Assembly (NCBI RefSeq): GCF_900104535.1
Contig: NZ_LT629710.1
Location: forward strand, 2,356,001-2,420,000
Source of the DNA: Nakamurella panacisegetis
GTDB lineage: Bacteria; Actinomycetota; Actinomycetes; Mycobacteriales; Nakamurellaceae
DNA length: 64,000 nucleotides
Reading direction: 5' to 3'
Positions 16,891 to 26,064 of this stretch are shown piece by piece (position 1 is the first letter of the stretch; each line of letters starts with the position of its first letter). Made by a program: the position numbers and the translations under genes. Under the pieces are notes generated by a model that was not told the DNA's origin, ran no database searches, and saw only the letters and a program-made list of their open reading frames with translations.

Positions 16891-17694
16891 TTGACGCAAA
16901 TCAGGGTGCATGAGTTGGCTTCGGAACTGAATGTCAGCACCCAACAGGTCCAGACCATTCTGGCCGACCTGGGAAAGAAGGTACGGGGTCCGTCGACCGT
17001 CATCGGCGTCTCCGCCGCGGCCAAGGTGCGAGGGCGTCTGCGGGCACCCAAACCGGCCCGGACCGTTCGGGCCGACGTGCCGGAGCCGGCCCGCGGGCCC
17101 GCTGTGGTGACGACGACCGATCCCGCTCCGACGACGAACACGGTGCCCCTCCCGGTGACGACGGTCCCGGCGCCGGTGACGGCACCGATCCCGGTGCCCA
17201 GCCAGTCGTCGTTGTTCCTGCCGCCGGTGGCCCCGGCTGCCGTGCCCACCGCTCCTCGGACGACCGGGGACTTCGCCAACCCGTTCGCCGTTCCCGCGGC
17301 CCGGGCCGCTCGGCCGCCCGCCCGGCCCGCTCCGAGCGCGGCCGCCCCGCCGCGCGGTCTGGCGCCGCGGCCGGCTTCGGCTCCGGTCGCACCGCTCGTC
17401 GCCGAGCCGGAGCCGGACTACGACGCCGAGTGGGAACGTCGCGGGATCAGCCCGGCCGATCAGGAGATCTGGCTGGCCAACGGTCTTCGACCGTCCGAGT
17501 CCGGCGTGGCCGATCGATGCCGGTCGGCCGACATCGCCCCGACCGACCTCGGCAAGAAGCTGTCCGGCCGGACCGCGCTTCAGCGGCTGCGCGATGGAGA
17601 AGCCAGTACTTCCGTGTGGGCCCGGATTCGAGAGGCCGAACAGCAGCCTCGTCGGGCCGGCACCAGACTGACCGGACGCTTCCAGCTGAGCTGA
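16891..17694 (+). CDS. IF-2 N-terminal-domain-like protein with Pro/Ala-rich linker
   Basis: A 267-residue protein. Residues about 1-45 (IRVHELASELNVSTQQVQTI and LGKKVRGPSTVI) match the small winged-helix module found at the N terminus of initiation factor IF-2. A long Pro/Ala/Thr-rich, probably disordered stretch (about 60-185) follows. The C-terminal region is charged and helical (about 185-267, with EWERRGISPADQEIWLANGL). TTG 16891 has GTGGAGG at the right distance; ATG 16876 is an alternative. It is not IF-2 itself, since no GTPase domain exists. It stands just upstream of the SRP RNA. Its function is unknown; a nucleic-acid-binding role is only a guess. Confidence 0.65.
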   Translation: MTQIRVHELASELNVSTQQVQTILADLGKKVRGPSTVIGVSAAAKVRGRLRAPKPARTVRADVPEPARGPAVVTTTDPAPTTNTVPLPVTTVPAPVTAPIPVPSQSSLFLPPVAPAAVPTAPRTTGDFANPFAVPAARAARPPARPAPSAAAPPRGLAPRPASAPVAPLVAEPEPDYDAEWERRGISPADQEIWLANGLRPSESGVADRCRSADIAPTDLGKKLSGRTALQRLRDGEASTSVWARIREAEQQPRRAGTRLTGRFQLS

Positions 17695-17712
17695 TGCCTT
17701 AGACTGTGAGAC

Positions 17713-17796
17713 GGACCCCCGCGGCGTCCATCTCATCAACCCCCCCAGGGCCGGAAGGCAGCAAGGGTCCGTGAGCTCTGACGGGTGCGGGGGTCC
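17713..17796 (+). ncRNA. ffs: Signal recognition particle RNA (small bacterial type)
   Basis: The conserved SRP apical loop AGGGCCGGAAGGCAGCAAGG is present at about 17747-17766. The ends GGACCCCCGC (17713-17722) and GCGGGGGTCC (17787-17796) pair to close the hairpin. A CCCCTTT run follows and may end transcription. Its place directly upstream of dnaX is the usual actinobacterial arrangement. It binds Ffh for co-translational membrane targeting. Confidence 0.95.
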
Positions 17797-17910
17797 CCTT
17801 TCGTCTCGGCGTCGTCGCCCCTCGGGCCCGGTGGGTCGGGGCGTCGCAGGTCATGGAGTTGCCGGGATTGCTCGTAGATGAGTGTCGGTGCCACCACGTA
17901 CGCTCGCAGC

Positions 17911-20274
17911 GTGGCATTGGCTCTGTATCGCAAGTACCGCCCGGCAACCTTTTCCGAGGTGGTCGGGCAGGAGCACGTCACCGATCCGCTGCGCACCGCG
18001 CTGGCCGCCGGGCGCATCAACCACGCCTACCTCTTCTCCGGCCCCCGGGGCTGCGGAAAGACGTCGTCGGCGCGCATTCTGGCCCGGTCGCTCAACTGCG
18101 TGCAGGGCCCGACGCCCGACCCGTGCGGAGTCTGCCCGTCGTGCATCGCACTGGCTCCCGAAGGGCCTGGTTCCCTCGACGTGGTCGAACTCGACGCCGC
18201 CAGCCACGGTGGGGTCGACGACACCCGCGAGCTGCGCGACCGGGCCTTCTACATGCCCGCCGAGTCGCGCTACCGCGTGTTCATCATCGACGAGGCCCAC
18301 ATGGTCACGCCGCAGGGGTTCAACGCGCTGCTGAAGATCGTCGAGGAGCCGCCGGAGCATCTCGTCTTCATCTTCGCCACCACCGAGCCCGACAAGGTCC
18401 TCACCACGATCCGGTCGCGCACCCATCACTACCCGTTCCGGCTGATCCCGCCGGCCACCCTGCGCACCCTCCTCGAACGCCTCTGCGCGGAAGAGCGGGT
18501 CACTGTCGAGCCGGCGGTGTTCCCGCTGGTCATCCAGTCCGGCGGCGGCTCGGCCCGCGATTCACTTTCGGTGCTCGACCAACTGCTGGCCGGAGCCGGT
18601 GACGACGGCGTCACCTACCGGCATGCGGTCGCGCTGCTCGGAGTCACCGACGCGGCCCTGCTCGACGAGATGGTCGATGCCCTGGCCGCCGGGGACGGTG
18701 CATCGGTCTTCGGGGTGGTCGACAAGGTGGTGGAAGCCGGACACGATCCGCGGCGTTTCGCGGCCGACCTGCTGCAGCGGATGCGCGATCTGGTGATCTT
18801 GTCCGCCGTTCCCGACGCCGCGTCGAAGGGCCTCATCGATGCTCCGGACGATCAGCTCGCTTTGATGACGATCCAGGCCGAAAGGCTCGGATCAGCAACG
18901 GTTTCCCGGTTCGCCGAGACCTTGCACGCCGGGTTGGTCGACATGCGCGGCACCACCTCGCCGCGCCTGGTGCTGGAACTGATGTGTGCGCGAATGCTGC
19001 TTCCGGCCGCATCGCTCGCCGACGGCGCGCTCCTGCAGCGGCTGGAACGCATGGAGCGCCGGATGTCCATCGCCGGGGAGGACCCGGGTCCCGGCACCGG
19101 GCAGCAGGCGCGGTCGTCGAACCCGCTGCCCCCGGCCGATCACGCGCCGGCACCGGTGACGCAGGCGGCCGCCACGAATGCCGCCCGGGACCGCCCGGCC
19201 GGGGCGGGCCGTGACGAATCGAGTCGCCCCGTCGACGCGAGCCGTCCGGCCGAGTCCGCCCGGCCGCCCGCGCCCGAGGTGGGCCCGCCCGCACCCGAGT
19301 CGCGGCCCCCCGCCCCCGAGTCGCCCGCCGAACCGGCTGCCCGCTTCCGTCGCCCCTCCCAGGCCGGTGCCCCGGCATCTACGCGGTCCGCTCCCGAGCC
19401 CGGCTCGGATTCCCGGCCGTCGGCGCCGATCACGCCCCCTCCGGCTGGCCGGACCGCCGCCCCGCCGTCCCGACCGGCCGGTCCGGACCTGGGACTTCCC
19501 GCGCCTCCGCGCCTGTCCTCCCAGCGGCCACCGGTCGGCTCCTCCGCCGCGCGCCCGGTCGATGCGCCGCCGGAGCGTCGAGCGGAGGACGCCAACCGAG
19601 CCACGCAACCCGAGCGCGCCCGGGAACGGCCACCCGCAGCGGGCGGACCGACCGGCGACGGACCGCAGCGGGCGGCCGAATCGCAACCGCCGTCCAGCCG
19701 GCGACCGGCCGAATCACCGCCACCGTCCGGCCAACGGCCGGCCGGGGTGGAAGCGGCGTCAGCTGCGGCCCCCTCCGGCGGCGTTGACGTGACGGACGTG
19801 CGCCGAGTGTGGAACGAGGTGCTGGCCGTCGTGCAACGCCATCGGCGCACCACGCAGATCCTGCTGGCCTCGGCGACTGTGGCCTCGGTCAGCGGCGGCG
19901 CGCTGAACCTGACCATGCCCGCGGCCGGCATGGCCCGCCGCGTGGTCGAGCCGGCCAACGCCGACCTGCTGAGGGCCGCGCTGAAAGAGGTCCTTGGTGT
20001 CGACTGGGCGATCCGTTGCGAAGCGGCGGATGGCGGCTCTCCGGCCGGCAACGGCCGCGGCGCACCGTCATCTGTCGGCCCGCAACGCGGTGGTCAGTCC
20101 AAGGGACCGGTGTCCGACCTGGTTCCGCCGCCGGACGAGGACGACATCCCGGACGACTACGGCTACGACGTCGACCCGTCGGCCCCGAAAGCGGTCGTGC
20201 GTGATCCGGAGGAGATGGCCATCGAACTGCTGACCACTCAGCTGGGTGCCAAGCGCCTCGATCCCCTGGGGTAG
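17911..20274 (+). CDS. dnaX: DNA polymerase III subunits gamma/tau
   Basis: Clamp-loader ATPase of the replicative polymerase. The 787-residue product starts with the canonical MALALYRKYRPATFSEVVGQ. It has Walker A GPRGCGKT (about 44-51), a zinc module with Cys at about 63, 72, 75 and 78, the DEAH box at 127-130, sensor-1 ATTEPDKV and the Arg finger in TIRSRTHHY. Residues about 400-640 are an exceptionally Pro/Ala/Arg-rich linker, followed by a tau-like C-terminal domain. GTG 17911 gives the conserved start; an in-frame ATG at 17878 would add 11 residues. No obvious frameshift signal for a gamma form was noted. Confidence 0.95.
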   Translation: MALALYRKYRPATFSEVVGQEHVTDPLRTALAAGRINHAYLFSGPRGCGKTSSARILARSLNCVQGPTPDPCGVCPSCIALAPEGPGSLDVVELDAASHGGVDDTRELRDRAFYMPAESRYRVFIIDEAHMVTPQGFNALLKIVEEPPEHLVFIFATTEPDKVLTTIRSRTHHYPFRLIPPATLRTLLERLCAEERVTVEPAVFPLVIQSGGGSARDSLSVLDQLLAGAGDDGVTYRHAVALLGVTDAALLDEMVDALAAGDGASVFGVVDKVVEAGHDPRRFAADLLQRMRDLVILSAVPDAASKGLIDAPDDQLALMTIQAERLGSATVSRFAETLHAGLVDMRGTTSPRLVLELMCARMLLPAASLADGALLQRLERMERRMSIAGEDPGPGTGQQARSSNPLPPADHAPAPVTQAAATNAARDRPAGAGRDESSRPVDASRPAESARPPAPEVGPPAPESRPPAPESPAEPAARFRRPSQAGAPASTRSAPEPGSDSRPSAPITPPPAGRTAAPPSRPAGPDLGLPAPPRLSSQRPPVGSSAARPVDAPPERRAEDANRATQPERARERPPAAGGPTGDGPQRAAESQPPSSRRPAESPPPSGQRPAGVEAASAAAPSGGVDVTDVRRVWNEVLAVVQRHRRTTQILLASATVASVSGGALNLTMPAAGMARRVVEPANADLLRAALKEVLGVDWAIRCEAADGGSPAGNGRGAPSSVGPQRGGQSKGPVSDLVPPPDEDDIPDDYGYDVDPSAPKAVVRDPEEMAIELLTTQLGAKRLDPLG

Positions 20275-20308
20275 CCACTTCCGTCCCGATGGACATCGGA
20301 TCGGCCGG

Positions 20309-21949
20309 TCAGGCGGTCGGCGGCGCCGCCACGTCGACTGCGGCCAACTCGTCGGTCAAGCCCAGCAGTTCCCAGCGGCTCAACGCGATCGGGACATTCC
20401 CGTTGAGCCACAGGAAATCATGGATCGGCTGCAGCGCGGTGTCGCGACCGCCCAGCCGGACGGCATCGGCGATCAGGGCGAAGATCTGTGACTTCCCGAT
20501 CTGGTAGGAGATGGCCTGGCCCGGTCCCTCCGCGAAGGCAGCGGCCTCCTCGCGGGCGGTGCCCATGTCCATCGGCACCTCCGAGGCCAGGTACTCCGCA
20601 GCTGAATCGATGCCCAGTTGGCCGGTGGCCAGGCCCACGTCCACCTTCACCCGCAGCGCGCGTAGCCGCATGAAGTTGTAGATGATCTCCCGCGTGTCCG
20701 GTGCGTCGTCGAACAGACCCGCGGCCAGCATCATCTCCTCGTTGTAGAACGCGATGCCCTCATTGGGGCCGGAATCGTAGAAGTGCCGTCGCAGCGGGCG
20801 TTCGTGGCGCCAGGACAGTGCGAGTTGCTGATAGTGGGCCCCTTCATGGACGATCCCGGCCCGAGGGTCGATCGCGTTGGCCGCGTAGAAGTACGGCAGA
20901 TCAGCTCCCGGGGGCGGGGTGTAGCTGATCGCGTTCTCCTGCAGCCGGGCCGGTGATGTCAGGTCGTCGGCGACGCCGAGGAAACGCAACGGCTCCAGGT
21001 AGTCCGGCATCTCGGCGATCAGGTAGTGCCGCAGGGACTCCGGCTGGGTGAGCAACCCGTGCCCGACGTAGAAGTCGCGGACCTGTTGTTCCAGCTCACC
21101 CTGCCGTCGGACCTGGGTCGCCGTGTCCCGGGGCAGGACGGCGGGCGGTCGCGGCCGCCCGTACCGGCGTCCCCGCTCGATCTGTTCCAGGGCGATCGCG
21201 CGGTCGAGCTCGGCGGTGCCGACGGCCAGCAACTCGGACGGGGTGAACGGCATCACCGCTACCCGTCGCAGAAACCACTGGTACTGCTCGGACCCGACGG
21301 GGGTCCATCGCGCCATGGTCGGGAGACCGGCGATCAGGGCACCACGGAAGTCCAGCAGCGCCTCCGCCGCGACTGCGCCGGCCTGACGGACCTCGTCGGC
21401 CAGCGACGGGGCCGCCGCACCGAGGGCGACCGACAGCGCCGAACACCGCCGGTCGATGTCGGCCAGTTCGTCGATGGCCAGGGTGGCGAACTCGGCCACA
21501 CTGTGTTCGGCCAGATTGTCCAATCCGTCGGCCAGGATGCCCGGAGCGGCCAGCAGCAGCCGGATCACCCCGAGCACCCGGGGCGCGTCAACGCCTGGGC
21601 GGAGCAAGGTGTCGAAGACGGTGCCCAACGCCTGGTCGATGTAGAACCGCGGCTGGCACTGCCAGGCCCGCACCACGTCCAGCTCCCAGGTGACGCGGTC
21701 GAGCAGGCTCGACAACAATCGATGGTCGATGACGTCGGCGGGCTGGGGGCCGGGATCGAGGGCGGCCAGTTCCGCGGCGAAGGCATTACGCTGCGTTCGG
21801 AGGGCAGCCACGGTGGCGGCGCTGAAGTCCGGGCGCCAGCCGTCCGGCCGGTCCAGCCGCGGGATGTCGTCACGGGTGCGGGGCTGGTGCCGGGCCCGCC
21901 AGTCCCAGATCCGCAGACCCAGATCCTCCAGCGGTGACGATGGATGCAT
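20309..21949 (-). CDS. DUF885 family protein (putative zinc peptidase-like)
   Basis: A 546-residue DUF885 protein. The family HExxH-like metal site appears as VHEGAHYQQL, with the supporting FYNEEMMLAAGLFDD and GPGQAISYQIGKSQI segments downstream. There is no signal peptide from the chosen ATG, so it is probably cytoplasmic. DUF885 proteins resemble M1/M2-type metallopeptidases, but substrates are rarely known. It is divergent from the LacI gene, and a LacI-type operator half-way between them suggests joint control with the transporter operon, which would fit a role in processing an imported peptide or amide. Convergent with dnaX. Confidence 0.85.
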   Translation of the reverse strand: MHPSSPLEDLGLRIWDWRARHQPRTRDDIPRLDRPDGWRPDFSAATVAALRTQRNAFAAELAALDPGPQPADVIDHRLLSSLLDRVTWELDVVRAWQCQPRFYIDQALGTVFDTLLRPGVDAPRVLGVIRLLLAAPGILADGLDNLAEHSVAEFATLAIDELADIDRRCSALSVALGAAAPSLADEVRQAGAVAAEALLDFRGALIAGLPTMARWTPVGSEQYQWFLRRVAVMPFTPSELLAVGTAELDRAIALEQIERGRRYGRPRPPAVLPRDTATQVRRQGELEQQVRDFYVGHGLLTQPESLRHYLIAEMPDYLEPLRFLGVADDLTSPARLQENAISYTPPPGADLPYFYAANAIDPRAGIVHEGAHYQQLALSWRHERPLRRHFYDSGPNEGIAFYNEEMMLAAGLFDDAPDTREIIYNFMRLRALRVKVDVGLATGQLGIDSAAEYLASEVPMDMGTAREEAAAFAEGPGQAISYQIGKSQIFALIADAVRLGGRDTALQPIHDFLWLNGNVPIALSRWELLGLTDELAAVDVAAPPTA

Positions 21950-22015
21950 GATCGGTGACGACCCCTCTGCCGCAATCGAAGTTTCCGGCGGACGCCCAAT
22001 TGCCGGATTTGATCG

Positions 22016-22031
22016 CAGCAATTGTTTGCAT
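22016..22031. promoter_or_regulatory. Candidate LacI-family operator 1
   Basis: CAGCAATTGTTTGCAT matches the palindrome ATGCAATCGTTTGCAT found before the ABC transporter genes at 13 of 16 positions. It lies in the gap between the divergent DUF885 gene and the LacI gene, so it could control both and give autoregulation. Binding by the neighbouring LacI protein is inferred. Confidence 0.6.
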
Positions 22032-22136
22032 GTCGCTATGGTCTGAATCGACCGCGAGCCTACCGGGTGGGACCGGCACCGCGCTTGCCGTTCACTCTCA
22101 TGCCCTTCCCGCACCGAGCCAGGAACGGAGTCACCG

Positions 22137-23168
22137 ATGGCCAAGGATCTGCGTGAGGTCGCTCGGCTCAGTGGCGTCTCGGTCAGCACCGCCTCCCGGG
22201 CCCTGGCCGGGTCGGCGTTGGTCAGCGCTTCTACCCGAGCCCGGGTGGAGCGGGTGGCCACCGAGATGGGCTATCGGCCGAACGCGAGTGCCCGGACGCT
22301 ACGGACGTCACGGTCGCAGTTGGTCGGGCTGGTCGTCACCAATCTGGTGAACACCAGTTTCCGGGTGATTGCCGAGATCGTGCAGCAGCGATTGTCCGAG
22401 GCGGGGCACCAATTGGTCCTGTCGATCACCGACGGGGATCCGCGCCAGGAGCGCGACGCACTCCACACGCTCATGGAACTCAACGCCTCCGGAGTGGTGG
22501 CGGTCGGTTCGGACAGCCAGGCCTTCGCGGAGGTGAGATCACGGGGGATCCCCGTGGTCCACCTCGGTCGACGTCCGGGCAAGCTGGTCGGGGATTGCGT
22601 GCTCGGTGACGAAAGTGCCGGTGCGGCAGCAGGTGTGCGCCTGCTGTTGGAAAGAGGGCACAAACGGATCGGCATCGTCGCCGGACCGCCGACGGTGACC
22701 TCGGGGCGGGAGCGCCGACTGGGATACGAACAGACGATGGCGTCCGCCGGCCGCCCGGTGGACGAGGACTGGGCGGTGACCGGACCGTTCACCGCGCAAA
22801 CGGGCCGGGACGCGGTCGACCGGTTGCTGGCATTGCCCCGGAGTCGCCGGCCAACCGCCCTGTTGGTCGCCAACCATGAATCCGCCTACGGAGCGCTCCC
22901 TCGCCTGCGGGAATTGGGCATCGACATCCCCTCCGAATTCAGTGTCATCTGCTACGAGGACGCCCCGATCATGCAGTGGTGGTCTCCCGCGATCACCGTG
23001 GTGGACAACCAGCCGGCGCAGATGGCCGAACTGGTCGCCCGTCTGCTGACGGCGCGTATCAACGGGTCGGGTGGGTCGGCGGCACGGCCGGCCGTGCACC
23101 GGATTCCCACCCGTTTGGTGGAGCGGGGATCGGTCGGCCCGGCACCGGGCCGATCGCCTGGTCGGTAG
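22137..23168 (+). CDS. LacI-family transcriptional regulator
   Basis: A 343-residue regulator. The N-terminal LacI helix-turn-helix (DLREVARLSGVSVSTASRAL) and hinge helix (YRPNASARTLRTSRS) are followed by a periplasmic-binding-like ligand domain. That domain shows IGLVVTNLVN-type opening, GVVAVGSD, VLGDESAGAAAGVRLLLERGHKRIG and a C-terminal dimer surface. GGAG upstream of the ATG supports the start. Two similar TGCAA-N4-TTGCA palindromes lie upstream of this gene and of the ABC transporter operon behind it. It is therefore the probable repressor of the operon, with an imported compound or metabolite as inducer. Confidence 0.9.
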   Translation: MAKDLREVARLSGVSVSTASRALAGSALVSASTRARVERVATEMGYRPNASARTLRTSRSQLVGLVVTNLVNTSFRVIAEIVQQRLSEAGHQLVLSITDGDPRQERDALHTLMELNASGVVAVGSDSQAFAEVRSRGIPVVHLGRRPGKLVGDCVLGDESAGAAAGVRLLLERGHKRIGIVAGPPTVTSGRERRLGYEQTMASAGRPVDEDWAVTGPFTAQTGRDAVDRLLALPRSRRPTALLVANHESAYGALPRLRELGIDIPSEFSVICYEDAPIMQWWSPAITVVDNQPAQMAELVARLLTARINGSGGSAARPAVHRIPTRLVERGSVGPAPGRSPGR

Positions 23169-23241
23169 GGGGTCTCGGATCCGGCCGAGCCCGCATTCGG
23201 TGCGCTGGCGCTTGATGTTTTCCCATCTGTAACACCCGGCG

Positions 23242-23288
23242 TTGACATGGCAATCGGTCAGTGCAACGGTGTATGCAATCGTTTGCAT
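23242..23288 (+). promoter_or_regulatory. Promoter region with LacI-type operator 2 before the ABC operon
   Basis: A consensus -35 TTGACA sits at 23242-23247. The near-perfect palindrome ATGCAATCGTTTGCAT occupies 23273-23288, where a repressor would block the start of transcription. The -10 element (around 23265-23275) is weak. The operator lies about 60 bp before the start of the solute-binding protein gene and about 105 bp after the LacI stop. Confidence 0.65.
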
Positions 23289-23348
23289 TCCGCGGCGAGA
23301 AGCACCGGGTCCGTTGGGTGAACCGCGCCGGTGGGCGAAAGGGAGCAG

Positions 23349-24992
23349 ATGCGCATACGCAGATGGACGGCCGGTGCGGTGGCCGCCTCCTTGGTGGTCA
23401 CCGTCGCCGCGTGCGGCAGCAGCAGTACGGCCACGTCGACCAGCGCTCCGACGGCCGCCGGCTCCGGCGGCGCCGGGTCGAGCTCGTCGTCGGCCGCCGG
23501 GACCGTGACCAGCAGCGGCACCCTGGTGGTCGACACCGCCTTCCAGCTAAAGACCGCCGACCCGGGCCGGATGTTCGAACCCACCGGGCTTCTCATCGAT
23601 CACGCGATGTATTCGACGCTGTTGACCTTCGCCGGCGACAACGTCAAGAAGCCCGTCCCTGATCTCGCGTCGTCCTACACCGCGTCCAAGGACGGCAAGG
23701 TCTACACGTTCAAACTCCGCACCGACGCCGTCTTCTCCGACGGCACCCCGGTGACCTCGGCCGACGTGGTCTTTTCGCTCAACCGGGTGGCCAACCTCAA
23801 GGGCAACCCGTCGTTCCTGATGGCCGGTATCACGGTGACCGCTCCCGACGCCCACACGGTCGTCCTGACCAGCGCCACCCCCAACCCGGCCATTCCGTTC
23901 ATCGTGCCGAACTCCGCGCTCGGCATCCTGAACTCCAAGGCGGTCAAGGCCGCGGGTGGGTCCGACGACGCCTCGGCGGCAACGTCGGACAAGGCGGAAA
24001 CGGCCCTCAACACCAAGTCGCAGGGCGCCGGTCCGTACACCCTGGATTCCTACAGCACCACCACGCAGGTGGTGATGGAGGCCAATCCGAAGTACTGGGG
24101 CACCAAGCCGAAATACGAGAAGATCATCGTCCGCAACGTCCAGGCCAACGTGCAGAAGCTGAACGTGCTCAAGGGCCAGTCGCAGATCGCGGTCGATCTG
24201 TCCCCGGCCCAGGCCGACGGCCTCGGGTCGAGCGTGCAGACGATCAACGGCGCCTCGCCCAACGTGTTCTTCCTGTTCACCAACAACAGCCCGGCCGTGT
24301 CGAAGGTGACCTCCAACCCCGATTTCCAGGACGCGGTCCGGTACGGCGTGGACTACGACTCCCTCGTCTCGCTGGCCGGAACCGGTGCCGTGCAGGCCAA
24401 TGGCATCATCCCGACCATGTTCCTCGGTTCGCTCGCTGCCGGTACCGGCGTCAAGCGGGACCTGGCCAAGGCGAAGGCCGCGCTGGCCAAGTCCGGCCTG
24501 ACCAATCCGACGGTCACGCTGTCCTACCCGAGCGACATCCAGGTCAACGGACTGAATTTCGGTGATCTGGCGGCCCGGGTTCAGGCCAACCTCAAGGATG
24601 TCGGTATCACCGTGAAGCTGGCGCCGGCGTCGGTGCAGACCGCGCTCGACTCCTACCGCGGCGGCAAGGAAGAAATGGGTCTGTGGGAATGGGGACCGGA
24701 CTACCCGGATCCCAGCGACTACCTGAACTTCCTGCCCGGCCAGGTCGTCGGGAAGCGCGCCAACTGGCTGGCCGGTCAGTCGCCCGCCCTCGAGGCACTC
24801 GGCAAGCAGGCGGCGTCCACCATCGACGACGCGACCCGGGTCAAGCAGTACACGCAGATCCAGACCATGATGAACCAGTCCGGCCCGATCATGCCGCTGA
24901 TCCAGCCGGCCCAGATCCTGGTCGCCGCGAACTCGGTGAAGAACGTGAAGGCGAACGCCCTCTGGTTGGTCGACCTCAGTGAGCTCGGTTAG
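23349..24992 (+). CDS. ABC transporter solute-binding lipoprotein (family 5, Dpp/Opp type)
   Basis: A 547-residue SBP family 5 protein. A positively charged start (MRIRRW) and hydrophobic segment end in the lipobox VAAC, so it is a membrane-anchored lipoprotein, followed by a Ser/Thr/Gly-rich linker. The mature part shows LASSYTASKDGKVYTFKLR, FSDGTPVTSADVVFSLNR and LWEWGPDYPDPSDYLNF, standard for this fold. ATG 23349 has AAGGGAG upstream. Ligands of the family include peptides, amides, opines and sugars; this one is unknown. First gene of the LacI-controlled operon, overlapping the permease start by 14 nt. Confidence 0.92.
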   Translation: MRIRRWTAGAVAASLVVTVAACGSSSTATSTSAPTAAGSGGAGSSSSSAAGTVTSSGTLVVDTAFQLKTADPGRMFEPTGLLIDHAMYSTLLTFAGDNVKKPVPDLASSYTASKDGKVYTFKLRTDAVFSDGTPVTSADVVFSLNRVANLKGNPSFLMAGITVTAPDAHTVVLTSATPNPAIPFIVPNSALGILNSKAVKAAGGSDDASAATSDKAETALNTKSQGAGPYTLDSYSTTTQVVMEANPKYWGTKPKYEKIIVRNVQANVQKLNVLKGQSQIAVDLSPAQADGLGSSVQTINGASPNVFFLFTNNSPAVSKVTSNPDFQDAVRYGVDYDSLVSLAGTGAVQANGIIPTMFLGSLAAGTGVKRDLAKAKAALAKSGLTNPTVTLSYPSDIQVNGLNFGDLAARVQANLKDVGITVKLAPASVQTALDSYRGGKEEMGLWEWGPDYPDPSDYLNFLPGQVVGKRANWLAGQSPALEALGKQAASTIDDATRVKQYTQIQTMMNQSGPIMPLIQPAQILVAANSVKNVKANALWLVDLSELG

Positions 24993-26064
24993 CAGCGCGA
25001 AGACCTCAGTGGCGGTGCCGGGAGCGCGCAAGCGTTCCCGGCACCGCGATCTGTGGTTGTTCATCCTCAAGCGGCTCGGCATCGGGCTGCTGCTGGTTCT
25101 CGGGGCCACCCTGGTCTCGTTCATCCTGACCCAGTTGGTGCCGGGCGACCCGGCGGCCGCGAACCTCGGTCAGCAGGCGGTCGAGGATCCGGGCGCAGTG
25201 GCCGCCTTCCGTCACAAGTACGGCCTGGACAAACCGCTGCCGGTGCAGTTCCTGACCTACATCTGGAACGTGCTGCACGGTGATCTGGGGCTGTCCCAGC
25301 AGAGCCATCGGCCGGTTAGCACCGACCTGGCCGAGTACGTCCCGGCCACCTTCGAGCTGGCCATCTTCGCCATCGTGCTGTCCCTCCTGATCGGGGTCAG
25401 CCTCGGCATCCTGGCCGCCGTGACCCGAGATCGCTGGCCCGATCAGGTCCTGCGGGTGGTCAGCCTGGGCGGTGTGTCCATGCCGACGTTCTGGATCGCC
25501 CTGATGGCCTTCTACCTGTTGTTCTTCAAGTGGGGGATCCTGCCCGGCGGTGGGCGGCTCGACCCGACCCAGACCCCGCCGGACCACATCACCGGCATGT
25601 ACACGGTGGATGCCCTGCTGCACGGCCAGTGGTCGTTGTTCGGCTCCGCGGTCTACCACCTGGTGCTGCCCGGCCTGGTGCTGGCCACCTACACCATCGG
25701 TCTGCTGCTGCGTTTCACCCGCGCGTCGGTGCTGGAGATCCTGGGCAACGACTATGTCCGGGCCGCGCGGGCCAAGGGCCTGCCGGAGCGGACCGTTGTG
25801 CTGCGGCACGTGCTGCGCCCGGCCCTGGTCTCGATCATCACCGTGGCCGGGGTGGCCTTCGGCAGCCTGCTCTCCGGGGCCGTGCTGGTCGAGAACATCT
25901 TCTCCTGGCCCGGTCTGGGCCAGTACGCCTACCTGTCGGCCATCAACCTCGACCTGCCGGCGATCATGGGCGTGAGCCTGGTGGTGGCGGTCGTCTACAT
26001 CGCGATGAACCTCTTGGTCGACGTGCTGTACGGCGTCATCGATCCCCGGATCCGGCTCTCGTGA
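24979..26064 (+). CDS. ABC transporter permease (DppB type)
   Basis: A 361-residue inner-membrane permease with six predicted helices. It has the classic N-terminal segment (LGIGLLLVLGATLVSFILTQ then LVPGDPAAA) and the EAA cytoplasmic loop (YVRAARAKGLPERTVVLRHV). Its C-terminal half carries GSLLSGAVLVENIFSWPGLG. The GTG start lies within the end of the solute-binding protein gene. The first 25 residues are a hydrophilic extension (basic, RKRSRHRD). It pairs with the next permease to form the channel. Confidence 0.92.
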   Translation: MSSVSSAKTSVAVPGARKRSRHRDLWLFILKRLGIGLLLVLGATLVSFILTQLVPGDPAAANLGQQAVEDPGAVAAFRHKYGLDKPLPVQFLTYIWNVLHGDLGLSQQSHRPVSTDLAEYVPATFELAIFAIVLSLLIGVSLGILAAVTRDRWPDQVLRVVSLGGVSMPTFWIALMAFYLLFFKWGILPGGGRLDPTQTPPDHITGMYTVDALLHGQWSLFGSAVYHLVLPGLVLATYTIGLLLRFTRASVLEILGNDYVRAARAKGLPERTVVLRHVLRPALVSIITVAGVAFGSLLSGAVLVENIFSWPGLGQYAYLSAINLDLPAIMGVSLVVAVVYIAMNLLVDVLYGVIDPRIRLS

